A stretch of 64,000 nt of DNA, taken from NCBI RefSeq assembly GCF_023701945.1, contig NZ_JABAEF010000008.1, positions 62,001 through 126,000 on the forward strand, read 5' to 3'. The notes below the pieces were generated by a model that saw nothing but the letters and a program-made list of their open reading frames with translations, did not search any database and had not been told where the DNA came from. This document shows, one piece after another, positions 20,101 to 28,249 of this stretch. The number at the start of each line of letters is the position of its first letter. The stretch's first letter is position 1. This DNA is from Rhizobium sp. CG5 (GTDB taxonomy: Bacteria; Pseudomonadota; Alphaproteobacteria; Rhizobiales; Rhizobiaceae). A program made the position numbers and the translations under genes.

Positions 20101-20601
20101 TGGCTTAGACAAGCAGTCCTTAAGCAACTGAGGAATGAACAGCGTGTAATCAGGAAACGGTGCGCGAGAGAAAGGTCCAGGCAGTTCATAAACTATTTTC
20201 GCATTCGGAAAAATATTCCGAAGATATTCAGCCGCGCTCTCCCACACTACGATCAACTCCGGATGGAAGTCGGTTGGGACCGCTGCTGAAATTATATCCT
20301 GTAGGATGCCGTGCTGCTCCTCAGTAAATGAATTTTGAAGGCCTTTGGCCGCGAGTTCCCGATAAGAAGGTGTGATTGAAGCTAGTTGAGCGTCCTTGAT
20401 CGTTCCATAATCACCAAGCTTTCCTTCGAGGCCATCCAACTGAAGCCGACTCAACAAATGAGCGCCAAAAATTAGAAACGTTCTATGTCCGCAAATTCTT
20501 GCCGCTTCAATTTGCGGGATTATTGAGTTTCGAATCGTGGGCAGCCTAAAATAGGGATCGTTTCTTTCAATCTTAGGCTCAACGTAAAAAAGGATATCCA
20601 T
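17137..20601 (-). CDS. Giant three-module protein: capsule-synthesis-like domain, HAD domain, COG5610-type C-terminus (A)
   Basis: A 1,154-aa protein with no named function. Residues 1 to about 395 resemble KpsC/KpsS-type Caps_synth glycosyltransferases (PLQVDNYFMV; VVVASSSVGFQAALWKKPLL). Residues 435-640 are a HAD domain: motif I SFDIFDTLL (nucleophile Asp441, but Phe443 at the +2 position), motif II YLISDMY, lysine near KKQSG, motif IV HIGDNEIGD. Residues 690-900 form the module that follows HAD in COG5610 proteins (TLFFLSRDGQ, YLYCSRRSANVAKL, VVDIGYAGTMQESLYEL, GYYLV). A basic tail ends with HPAKFFADLK. ATG at 20601 follows GGAG; a GTG six bases upstream is less likely. It is divergent from its paralogue and coupled to the FkbM gene. 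A surface-glycan role is inference. Confidence 0.85.
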   Translation of the reverse strand: MDILFYVEPKIERNDPYFRLPTIRNSIIPQIEAARICGHRTFLIFGAHLLSRLQLDGLEGKLGDYGTIKDAQLASITPSYRELAAKGLQNSFTEEQHGILQDIISAAVPTDFHPELIVVWESAAEYLRNIFPNAKIVYELPGPFSRAPFPDYTLFIPQLLKDCLSKPPKSTEANFDEVRRQLLRGSLVKTGVSRRISALRQKYKYLLLYPLQVDNYFMVDEVIKKYGSQLGALEYILSSVPSDFGIIATLYRSRSVTTDTMTDAAVNYLRENYSNFIFDNDINSYDNVSQCIVPLSDGVVVASSSVGFQAALWKKPLLTLGRSHLDLVSTATAVTEFVDQVHSRTDIDRDAALAFCISKYALATSLIKTDPMRFIQRLLDVAESDSKIGSVPNIKDAVGDLLSGIRQESTKKGSKRDSLVEKSPFNVVRDVAERRQIISFDIFDTLLVRPLAEPADLFRIMNDFVEEATGKRHVNFVDVRRAAEKRAFQIAIAEGRQEIHISDIYKEVELSLGVSSDVSMRIMQEEVRLETRLLYPRKCIVDIYHDFVSVGKEVYLISDMYLSEDTLSSVLRSNGITGYKSLFLSSSHNAKKQSGALFDVYKAALSKPVENMLHIGDNEIGDLKRPQDAGIKAAHLNRPWETFKKSLHYSQVWAKDEARHSLSLRAMLAVIANECYDDKDVAQNCLFPGGRYDLGFSAFGPLLLAYSHWLLKRSLNDGIKTLFFLSRDGQIMKQAYDIVARHVPEAPKSVYLYCSRRSANVAKLKTFEDIIDLSMVDFGKMTVERLLEVRFGISPVNIQVAGVFPVYERLRYESVNNETRNILIPVLKELEELILSNAEAERADYIAYLDSVGFLDTKSKAVVDIGYAGTMQESLYELTDRKNPISGYYLVTFRPAIERCEKKGLPTSGFFGDFIDRHDTHLTFCRHVPLYESFFSNDEASLKRIARIAGTKFVPIFQPETSGESHRKVFSRQVHQGGLAFVNRFCDVFGDIQFKFDFEPMKSFRTFSEYFKNPTVKDARLMAGLIFEDNYGGGADKVILKADRNNSIKSNWSQGESILYPSISISKKAGKAKSKSSMGEKKPEKSKAIVAPMGWRKVFRQPVRPVVQAIGSSKDVAKYDDHPAKFFADLKSAKYRMIGRALFGRPKYLKRKPS

Positions 20602-20757
20602 AACCACTCCGTCTTTTTCGAATTAGCATATCAGCGGCCAGCGGGATTACCAAGACAGGGTGGCACATATGAATTGTTATCTTCAGGCAAACAAATTATT
20701 GAGGCATTTCTCCGCGACGCGTACCTCGCCGCCGGCGATCAGAATTAAGGTGAATAT
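20602..20757. promoter_or_regulatory. Divergent promoter region between the two giant genes
   Basis: This 156-bp A+T-rich spacer must hold both promoters of the giant-protein pair. The only site I can place firmly is the ribosome-binding AAGGTG seven bases before the ATG at 20758. No clear operator palindrome was seen. Confidence 0.5.
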
Positions 20758-23700
20758 ATGCAGGTTTTGATATGGACTCCGCCTTGGGTTGGACAGGGAG
20801 GCGATATTTATTTCGGCCTCAATTCGTTCTCTAGACACCTTCTAAAGCAAGCGCGAACCCTGTCGGAAAAGGGCTGCAAAGTCAGTATCGCATATCCTAA
20901 TACGTTCCAGGATTACGTATCGGAATTCAAAGATATAGCAGATCTGATTCCTCTCGACGCCATGGATGCCATACAAATTGCAGGCGGATGGCGGGATCCA
21001 TCGATCAATTTTTACACCGGCACTGGTTCGTCCAAGATCCACGATGATGTGGTCGCTTGGTTGGGCAAGAGATTGCCGAAGTCGATAGATTGTATCTTGT
21101 TGTGGGAAACACCGGATTCCTATTTGAGAGCGATTTATCCTGATGCACTTATCGTCAGTCAAATGCCCGGTAGTTTTGCCCGGGCGCCGTATCCAAAAAC
21201 AACCGTCTTCGATCCCATCGGACTTTATAAAAAAGGTGCGTTGCATCAAAATGCACTCGCCATCATGTCGGATCAAAATCATCCAGACACGGCAGTCGGA
21301 AGATTCAAGTTGAAGGCGCGGCAGATCTTCTCGCGTTATCCGTATCGAACGAAAAGATCCCTAATTGCGGCATCAGGGGCTGACAGGCTCTCCGTGTTGC
21401 CCCTTCAGATCAGCGGGCACTACGCCTTCCAAGGGGAGACCGGCTTTCTATCACAATCAGAGTTTGCACTGGCCGCCGTCCAAACCGCCGCGCCTGAAAA
21501 TGCAGTCTTGGTTACGGAATATGTTTCAAGACTGTACAGCGATAAGGTGATGAGTCCCGATTTTCTGAAGTTCCTTTCCCGTAAAAATGAACGGGTCCTC
21601 TATTTTTCGGACATGGAAAACATTCCTTCGATAACCCAGCATCTTTTGCAATACGCCGACGAGTTGCTCGTTGCCACCAGCGGCTTAGCATTTCAGGCGA
21701 TGATCTGGGATGTTCCGGTCAAGGTGATAGGGAACACATGGTTGAGCCCGTTTGGGCATCAAGCAGTGCATACGACCGCAGATCGGGACAAGATACTTGA
21801 TTTCACATTGTTGAAACATCAGCCGTTGACCTCGCTCATTACCGATGACGGCGACTTCCTGGTCGCCTTGTTGGAGGAACTGCACAGCCGGCAAAACGCC
21901 GTCGGAATCGAGCGTCTAGCGTCTCTGCCGTCGATAGACACACGGTACGAGGATCGGCTACTAGGGCATTTCCGGGAGCGTGAGGTTCAGAAGGTTTTTC
22001 AGAGCAAGGCTCTAACCTTTTACGGCAAATCAAAAGATGATGCATTTCATCATCTTCTAAACAAAACATCTCCGAAACTTATTAGCTTTGATCTTTTTGA
22101 TACTCTCGTAACCCGCGGATTTGAGAATCCAGCCGATTTGTACCGATTCATGGAGTTAGAATTCTCTCGTCGCGGTATAGTTGTACCATTTGACTTTGCG
22201 GAGAAGCGCCTTTCGGCGGAATTACTCGCGCGAGCGAACGCTACGACAGAAGAAATTTCGTTGAAAGACATCTATGTCGAATTTTGTTTAGCAGAAAATC
22301 TGCCGCAAGAAATGGTCGACACATTGTCAGATTTGGAAATCGAAATTGAAATCAATGCCGCCCGACGCCGACCAATCGGCACAGAACTTTATGAAGAAGC
22401 GCAGCGGCGCAGAATCCCAATCTGCATTACAAGCGACATGTACCTACCCCGCCGATGCATAGACGGGATCATAGAGAAGACAGGCTACACATATAAACGT
22501 CTATATCTCTCAAGCGAGATTGGGCTGACCAAGAAGCACGGCACCTTATTCGATTTTATAATGACGGATCGAAAGTTGTCAGGGCCAGACATGGTCCATG
22601 TTGGTGACAACGCCAAGACAGATATACAGCCGGCGAAAAAAAGAGGTATTACTACATTTCACGTTCCTCGGGCCGCCATTAGCTTCTCTCGACACGAGGA
22701 GTTCAAAACCGCTTTTCCTAAAAGACCTCCGATTGCTGGCCTTGCCCGAAGCGTAACTGCCGCTGCCATCGCGAATCGATTGTTCGATGATCCCCGATCT
22801 GTGTCAAATGTCGGCATCTCGGATTCCGATCCCTGGCAGTTGGGCTACGCTGCTCTTGGTCCCTTGGTTTTCGGTTTCGCCAATTGGGTCAGATCATCAG
22901 CGATAGAGCATGAAGTTTCCCACCTGCATTTTTTGTCCAGGGAGGGGAAACTGATCAAGGACGTATTCGATCGGATCGACCGGGAAAATCCATCCGGCGT
23001 AGCGAGCAATTACCTCTGGGGATCCCGGCGCGCCATTCGAGTGGCCCAGTTACAAAACTTTTCCGATATCATCGAGATTGCGGGGCAGACGATAAATCCT
23101 ACGGCAACGTTGAGAAGGATTCTGACTCAGAGGTTTGGCCTTTCAGAAGACAAAATCAACTTAGAGGTGGTTCGAAACAGCGGATATACGTCACTTGAGG
23201 AGGAAATCGATCGGAGCAGAAATGGGCGTCATAAACTCAATGCTCTGTTGAGGTTTCTGTCGGATGAGATTCTCTCAGCGGCGAGTGAAGAACGGTCCGT
23301 TTATACGGCATATCTGGAAGAAAACGGCCTTTACTCCGATTTGAAACCGGCGATCGTCGACGTTGGCTGGAGCGCCAATATGCAAGGCAGCCTTGGTCAG
23401 TTGTTGAAAAGGCCGTTACATGGATATTACATAGCAACGACGGATGCTGCCATCCGATGGAAATCACACGGAAACGAGATACACTCTTACTACGTCGAGG
23501 ATTGCGCGAATACATACAATAAGCCAATTTTGAATCATCGCTTGATGGTTGAAAATATGCTTTGTGATACTATCCCAAGCGTCCGTCGGATCGTTAGAAG
23601 TGAAAACGGATTTCAACCAGAACCTGTCAGTCCATCAAATCTTGAGAGAAACCAGCTCATTTCGGCGATTCAAGACGGAGCGAGAGCTTTTGCAAACGAC

Positions 23701-24243
23701 GTTTGCGAGACGCTTGGACCGCTCGCACCCTCGACGCCCTTTAGACCGGACCTGAGCCTTCCGCTTTTGGAGCAATTTCTAACTCGTCCCCATCCAGCGG
23801 ATGCCGAACTGTTTGCAGGTCAAGATCTCGACGATACGTTCAGCGGTGCAGGTAAACGCTATTATATCGCTCCCTTGGACGAAAACCGCAATCCGGTTTC
23901 TGGCATTGAATCCAACTGGGCTCCAGGTGCGCTAGCCTTGGATGTTAGAAGCAAAGCGTTAAAAATAGAAAATACCGAAAAAAAAATTACGTCGAACAAA
24001 ACCGGCCAACTGGGATCCGGACCTAAAGCAAAGCGTAAGCTCCCTGTAAAGGCTCAAGAACCCGAAAGGAAAATAGAAATTTCTCAAAGAGAAAATTTTG
24101 TCTTTACGATCACCACGCCGATAATGCGGTCTGCTCTATCCAAGGAAAAATATAAAAAGCTCCGGAATAATCCAAAATCATTCTATAAAAATGTGAAACA
24201 TCCGGCATTAAGGCTGATCAGATGGCTGGCACTCGGTAAGTGA
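20758..24243 (+). CDS. Giant three-module protein: capsule-synthesis-like domain, HAD domain, COG5610-type C-terminus (B)
   Basis: A 1,161-aa paralogue of protein A with the same domain order. N-terminal block: LLWETPDSYLRAIYPDALIV and MPGSFARAPYP match A's VVWESAAEYLRNIFP and LPGPFSRAPFP; PLQISGHY and LLVATSGLAFQAMIWDVP match the KpsC/S-like nucleotide-sugar region. HAD block: LISFDLFDTLV (Asp445, Phe447 at +2), CITSDMYLPRR, HVGDNAKTD. C-terminal block: LHFLSREGKLIKDVFDRI, YLWGSRRAIRVAQL, IVDVGWSANMQGSLGQL. It ends in a Lys-rich linker and a tail with NPKSFYKNVKHPALRLI, echoing A's tail. The two are diverged, not a recent duplication. No signal peptide or helices. Likely cytoplasmic surface-polysaccharide enzyme; reaction unknown. 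Confidence 0.85.
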   Translation: MQVLIWTPPWVGQGGDIYFGLNSFSRHLLKQARTLSEKGCKVSIAYPNTFQDYVSEFKDIADLIPLDAMDAIQIAGGWRDPSINFYTGTGSSKIHDDVVAWLGKRLPKSIDCILLWETPDSYLRAIYPDALIVSQMPGSFARAPYPKTTVFDPIGLYKKGALHQNALAIMSDQNHPDTAVGRFKLKARQIFSRYPYRTKRSLIAASGADRLSVLPLQISGHYAFQGETGFLSQSEFALAAVQTAAPENAVLVTEYVSRLYSDKVMSPDFLKFLSRKNERVLYFSDMENIPSITQHLLQYADELLVATSGLAFQAMIWDVPVKVIGNTWLSPFGHQAVHTTADRDKILDFTLLKHQPLTSLITDDGDFLVALLEELHSRQNAVGIERLASLPSIDTRYEDRLLGHFREREVQKVFQSKALTFYGKSKDDAFHHLLNKTSPKLISFDLFDTLVTRGFENPADLYRFMELEFSRRGIVVPFDFAEKRLSAELLARANATTEEISLKDIYVEFCLAENLPQEMVDTLSDLEIEIEINAARRRPIGTELYEEAQRRRIPICITSDMYLPRRCIDGIIEKTGYTYKRLYLSSEIGLTKKHGTLFDFIMTDRKLSGPDMVHVGDNAKTDIQPAKKRGITTFHVPRAAISFSRHEEFKTAFPKRPPIAGLARSVTAAAIANRLFDDPRSVSNVGISDSDPWQLGYAALGPLVFGFANWVRSSAIEHEVSHLHFLSREGKLIKDVFDRIDRENPSGVASNYLWGSRRAIRVAQLQNFSDIIEIAGQTINPTATLRRILTQRFGLSEDKINLEVVRNSGYTSLEEEIDRSRNGRHKLNALLRFLSDEILSAASEERSVYTAYLEENGLYSDLKPAIVDVGWSANMQGSLGQLLKRPLHGYYIATTDAAIRWKSHGNEIHSYYVEDCANTYNKPILNHRLMVENMLCDTIPSVRRIVRSENGFQPEPVSPSNLERNQLISAIQDGARAFANDVCETLGPLAPSTPFRPDLSLPLLEQFLTRPHPADAELFAGQDLDDTFSGAGKRYYIAPLDENRNPVSGIESNWAPGALALDVRSKALKIENTEKKITSNKTGQLGSGPKAKRKLPVKAQEPERKIEISQRENFVFTITTPIMRSALSKEKYKKLRNNPKSFYKNVKHPALRLIRWLALGK

Positions 24244-24332
24244 GGCTAAACTAACAGTCGGATCGCGTGCGTAGGTTCGGTGGGGGTGGCGTTGGCCAAC
24301 CACTATAACCGAAGCGCGCGATACCCGCCCCT

Positions 24333-27300
24333 TCACCCCTTCGCCAGCTCCGCCAGCTGCGTCATCACCACGGCTGCGCCCTGCAGGCGCTTTTCCGGGG
24401 TCGGCAGGTCGCGGGTTAGGAAGACGCTGTGGTCGCTGCGGATTTTGGCCATCGAGCCCTGCTTGGCGATATAGCCGACAAGGGCGGCGGGGTTGGGGAA
24501 TTCGCGGTGGCGGAACTGTACCACGACGCCCTTCGGACCCGCTTCCAGCTTCTCGACATTGGCCTTGCGGCATAGCGCCTTGATATAGACGACCTTCAGC
24601 AGATGCTGGACCTCGACCGGCATGGCGCCGAAGCGGTCGATCATCTCGGCGCCGAAGCCGTCGATGTCGTTGAGGTCGGTGATTTCTCCGAGCCGGCGAT
24701 AGAGGCCGAGGCGCAGGTGCAGGTCGGGCACGTAGTCGTCGGGGATCATCACCGATGTGCCGACCTGGATCTGTGGCGACCAGCCGGTGTCGCGCACCTC
24801 GTCATCGCCCTTGACCTCGGCGACCGCCTCTTCCAGCATCTGCTGGTAAAGCTCGAAGCCGACTTCCTTGATATGGCCGGACTGTTCTTCGCCCAAGAGA
24901 TTGCCGGCGCCGCGGATGTCGAGGTCGTGGCTGGCGAGCTGGAAGCCGGCGCCAAGCGTGTCGAGCGACTGCAGCACCTTCAGGCGGCGCTCGGCCGTGG
25001 TGGTCAGCACCTTGTTGACCGGCAGCGTCAGAAGCGCGAAGGCGCGCACCTTGGAGCGGCCGACACGGCCGCGCAGCTGGTAGAGCTGGGCGAGCCCGAA
25101 CATGTCGGCGCGGTGCACGATCAGCGTGTTGGCGGTCGGCACGTCGAGGCCGGATTCGACGATGGTGGTCGACAGCAGCACGTCATAGCTGCCGTCGTAG
25201 AAGGCATTCATGATGTCTTCGAGCTCGCCGGCCGGCATCTGGCCATGGGCGATAGCGACCTTCAGCTCCGGCACATCCGACTGCAAAAACGCCTGGATAT
25301 CGGCAAGGTCGGCCAGCCGCGGGCAGACATAAAAGCTCTGGCCGCCGCGGTAATGCTCGCGCATCAGCGTCTCGCGGATCACCAGGGGATCGAAGGGCGA
25401 GATGAAGGTGCGCACCGCCATGCGGTCGACGGGCGGCGTGGTGATCAGCGACAGTTCGCGCACGCCGGTCATGGCCAGCTGCAGGGTGCGCGGGATGGGC
25501 GTCGCCGACAGGGTCAGCACATGCACGTCCGATTTCAGCTCCTTCAGGCGCTCCTTGTGCTTGACGCCGAAATGCTGCTCCTCGTCGATGATCAAGAGGC
25601 CGAGATTGGCAAAGGAAATGCCGGCGCCGAGCAGCGCATGGGTGCCGACGACGATATCGGTCCGGCCTTCGGCGACTTCCTTCTTGGTCAGCGCCAGCTC
25701 CTTCGAGCCGACCAGGCGGGAGGCCTGGGAGATGCGGATCGGCAGCCCACGGAAGCGCTCGGTAAAGGTCTTGAAATGCTGGCGGGCGAGCAGCGTGGTC
25801 GGCACGACGACGGCCACCTGGATGCCGTTCATGGCGGCGACAAAGGCGGCGCGCAGCGCCACTTCCGTCTTGCCGAAGCCGACGTCGCCGCAGATCAGCC
25901 GGTCCATCGGCCGGCCGGCCGAGAGGTCGCCGCGCACCGCCTCGATGGCACTCATCTGGTCTTCCGTCTCGTCATAGGGGAAACGGGCGGCGAATTCGTC
26001 GTAGAGGCCTTCCTGGGTTGCAAGAACCGGTGCGGTGCGCATCATCCGCTCGGCGGCAATGCGGATCAGGCCGCCAGCCATGTCGAGCAGGCGTTTCTTG
26101 AGCTTGGCCTTGCGCATCTGCCAGGCGCCGCCGCCGAGCTTGTCGAGCTGGGCATCGCTGTTTTCCGAGCCGTAGCGCGACAGCAGTTCGATATTCTCGA
26201 CCGGCAGGAAGAGCTTTGCCTCGTCGGCATACATCAGCTCGAGGCAGGCGTGCTGGCCGCCGGCGGCCTGGATGGTGCGCAGCCCGATAAACCGGCCGAT
26301 GCCGTGTTCGGCATGCACGACGATGGCGTTTTCGTCGAGGCCGGCCACCTCCGAGATGAAATCGGCACCGCGCTTGCGGCGCTTGGAGCGGCGCACCATG
26401 CGGTCGCCGAGAATGTCCTGTTCGCCGACGACCACCAGGTCGCCCGCCTCGAAGCCGGCCTCGAGGCTGAGCACGGCGGTGGCCGCCTGGCCCTTCTTGA
26501 GCGTATCGAGATCGGCAAACGAGGCGACAGGCTTCAGCCGTTCCAGACCATGTTCGTTCAGCACCTGCAGCAGGCGGTCGAGCGAGCCTTCCGACCAGCC
26601 GCAGATCAGCACGCGCGAACCGCTAGCGCGCTTTTCGGCGATATATTTGACCGCCTGGTCGAAGACATTGCGGCGGCCTTCGTCGGCGCTTTCGGTGGCA
26701 TTCTTGGCCCAGCGCGGCCCGGAACGGGCCTTGATCTCGATGACCTTGCGGGTCTCGCCGTCATGCTCGGCAAAGGGCGTCAGCCTGAGCGGATTGACCG
26801 CATCGAGCGCCTTGCCGAATTCGGCGGCGCCGAGATAGAGATGCTCGGGCGGCACGGGCTTGTAGGGTGTGCCCTGGCTGAGGTGGCCCTTGCCTGGTGT
26901 AGCCGAGTTGAGGCGCGCTTCGTAATAGTCGCGCACCAGCTTGGCGCGCTCCTGAGCGGCCTCGCGCACCGTATGATCGGTGACGATCATGAAGCCGTTC
27001 AGATAATCAAAGACCGTCTCCAGCCCGTCGTAGAACATCGGCAGCCAGTGTTCCATGCCGGCATAACGCCGGCCTTCGGAGACGGCGGCATAGAGCGCGT
27101 CGTCGCGGGTCGTGGCGCCGAACAGCGACAGGTAGTTTTTGCGAAACCGCCCGATGGTTTCCGGCGTCAGCGTCACTTCGCTCATCGGGTTCAGATCGAG
27201 CGAGCGGGCCTGGCCGGTGGTGCGCTGGCTGGCCGGATCGAAATAGCGGATGCTTTCCAGCGTATCGCCAAAGAAATCGAGCCGCACCGGCTCTTCGGAA

Positions 27301-27836
27301 CCGGGCACGAAGACATCGAGAATGCCGCCCCGCACCGCAAACTCGCCGACGTCACGCACCGTTGCCACCCGGTCGAAACCGTTGCGCTCCAGCCGTGCGG
27401 CGACATCGTCCATGCGGACCTGGTTGCCGGGTTTCGCCGAAAAGGCCAGGCTTTCGATGATCTCGGCCGGCGCCAGGCGCTGCAACAGGGCATTGACGGT
27501 GACCAGCACGATGCCGGCATGGGGCTTTTTGGCATGGGCAATCAGCCCGGTCAGCGCCGCCAGACGGCGGGCCGAGACATCGGCGCTGGGCGACACCCGG
27601 TCATAGGGCAGGCAGTCCCAGGCGGGCAGCGTCAGGACAGGGATTTCCGGTGCTGCAAAGGACAGCATCTGCTCGATATCGGCCATACGCTGGCCATCCG
27701 ACAGCACATAGGCGACCGGCCGGCCCTGGCGAGCGAGATCGGCCAGCAGGAAGGCGTCCATGCCGTCCGGCACATTGGCGAGCGTCAGCGCGGCATCGGT
27801 CCGCGCGATTGTCTTGGCGTCGAAGAAGGATGTCAT
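24333..27836 (-). CDS. mfd: Transcription-repair coupling factor
   Basis: Mfd removes RNA polymerase stalled at DNA damage and recruits UvrA. The 1,167-aa length is standard. Visible are the UvrB-homology region with LPAWDCLPYDRVSPS, the RNA-polymerase-interacting region (VVHAEHGIGRFIGL), Walker A GDVGFGKTEVALRAAF, DEEQHFGVKHKERLK as the DExx-type box, TATPIPRTLQLAM, the translocase QLRGRVGRSKVRAFALL, and the C-terminal TRCF domain. It overlaps the sdhE stop by one base (TGATG) and is probably cotranscribed with it. The 89 bp after its stop separate it from the giant-protein block. Confidence 0.98.
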   Translation of the reverse strand: MTSFFDAKTIARTDAALTLANVPDGMDAFLLADLARQGRPVAYVLSDGQRMADIEQMLSFAAPEIPVLTLPAWDCLPYDRVSPSADVSARRLAALTGLIAHAKKPHAGIVLVTVNALLQRLAPAEIIESLAFSAKPGNQVRMDDVAARLERNGFDRVATVRDVGEFAVRGGILDVFVPGSEEPVRLDFFGDTLESIRYFDPASQRTTGQARSLDLNPMSEVTLTPETIGRFRKNYLSLFGATTRDDALYAAVSEGRRYAGMEHWLPMFYDGLETVFDYLNGFMIVTDHTVREAAQERAKLVRDYYEARLNSATPGKGHLSQGTPYKPVPPEHLYLGAAEFGKALDAVNPLRLTPFAEHDGETRKVIEIKARSGPRWAKNATESADEGRRNVFDQAVKYIAEKRASGSRVLICGWSEGSLDRLLQVLNEHGLERLKPVASFADLDTLKKGQAATAVLSLEAGFEAGDLVVVGEQDILGDRMVRRSKRRKRGADFISEVAGLDENAIVVHAEHGIGRFIGLRTIQAAGGQHACLELMYADEAKLFLPVENIELLSRYGSENSDAQLDKLGGGAWQMRKAKLKKRLLDMAGGLIRIAAERMMRTAPVLATQEGLYDEFAARFPYDETEDQMSAIEAVRGDLSAGRPMDRLICGDVGFGKTEVALRAAFVAAMNGIQVAVVVPTTLLARQHFKTFTERFRGLPIRISQASRLVGSKELALTKKEVAEGRTDIVVGTHALLGAGISFANLGLLIIDEEQHFGVKHKERLKELKSDVHVLTLSATPIPRTLQLAMTGVRELSLITTPPVDRMAVRTFISPFDPLVIRETLMREHYRGGQSFYVCPRLADLADIQAFLQSDVPELKVAIAHGQMPAGELEDIMNAFYDGSYDVLLSTTIVESGLDVPTANTLIVHRADMFGLAQLYQLRGRVGRSKVRAFALLTLPVNKVLTTTAERRLKVLQSLDTLGAGFQLASHDLDIRGAGNLLGEEQSGHIKEVGFELYQQMLEEAVAEVKGDDEVRDTGWSPQIQVGTSVMIPDDYVPDLHLRLGLYRRLGEITDLNDIDGFGAEMIDRFGAMPVEVQHLLKVVYIKALCRKANVEKLEAGPKGVVVQFRHREFPNPAALVGYIAKQGSMAKIRSDHSVFLTRDLPTPEKRLQGAAVVMTQLAELAKG

Positions 27837-28156
27837 CAGGCCTTACCGAGTGCCTCGACCGTGACCGGCGAAAAGTCCGGCTTGTAGGAGGCGATGCGTG
27901 CAAAAAGTGGGGTATTGAAACGCTCCGGCAAGGGGTCGGCGCCGGTAATCCAACGCACCAGGTCGTTGTCTTCCTCGGCCATGATCACTTCCAGCTCGTC
28001 CAGGTCGTCGTCCGACAGGCCGGCAAGCTCGGCTTCGGAGAATTCGCCGAGCACCAGGTCCATTTCGCGGATGCCGCGATGCCAACAGCGAAACAGGATA
28101 CGCTTGCGGCGGGGATCCAGATCGGAACTGCTGCGGGTCAATCCAGTCATCGCCAT
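27836..28156 (-). CDS. sdhE: FAD assembly factor SdhE (succinate dehydrogenase assembly factor 2 family)
   Basis: A 106-aa SdhE/DUF339 protein that helps attach FAD covalently to succinate dehydrogenase. The family motif RKRILFRCWHRGIREMDLVLGEF contains the RGxxE signature (RGIRE); ADPLPERFNTPLFARI follows. The size is normal. It is upstream of mfd in an overlapping operon and divergent from recG, an order common in rhizobia; the link with mfd looks positional rather than functional. Confidence 0.95.
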   Translation of the reverse strand: MAMTGLTRSSSDLDPRRKRILFRCWHRGIREMDLVLGEFSEAELAGLSDDDLDELEVIMAEEDNDLVRWITGADPLPERFNTPLFARIASYKPDFSPVTVEALGKA

Positions 28157-28249
28157 GCCACCTTCCTGTTGATGCGCCTCTATAACGCGTCGCTACCGGC
28201 TTGTCAGCCTTGCCAAGGGCGTAATTCTCGTCGCATTTTGCCAGCCATC

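Noticed and set aside
24603..27887. A 1,094-codon open frame opposite mfd
   Set aside because: It is the antisense shadow of a high-G+C gene. Its translation is His/Asp/Ala/Gly-rich with no domain, while mfd on the other strand is unmistakable.
27650..28249. Upstream 200-codon extension of recG
   Set aside because: It overlaps mfd and sdhE antisense, translates to Arg/Pro-rich sequence, and the RecG family N-terminus begins at 28250.
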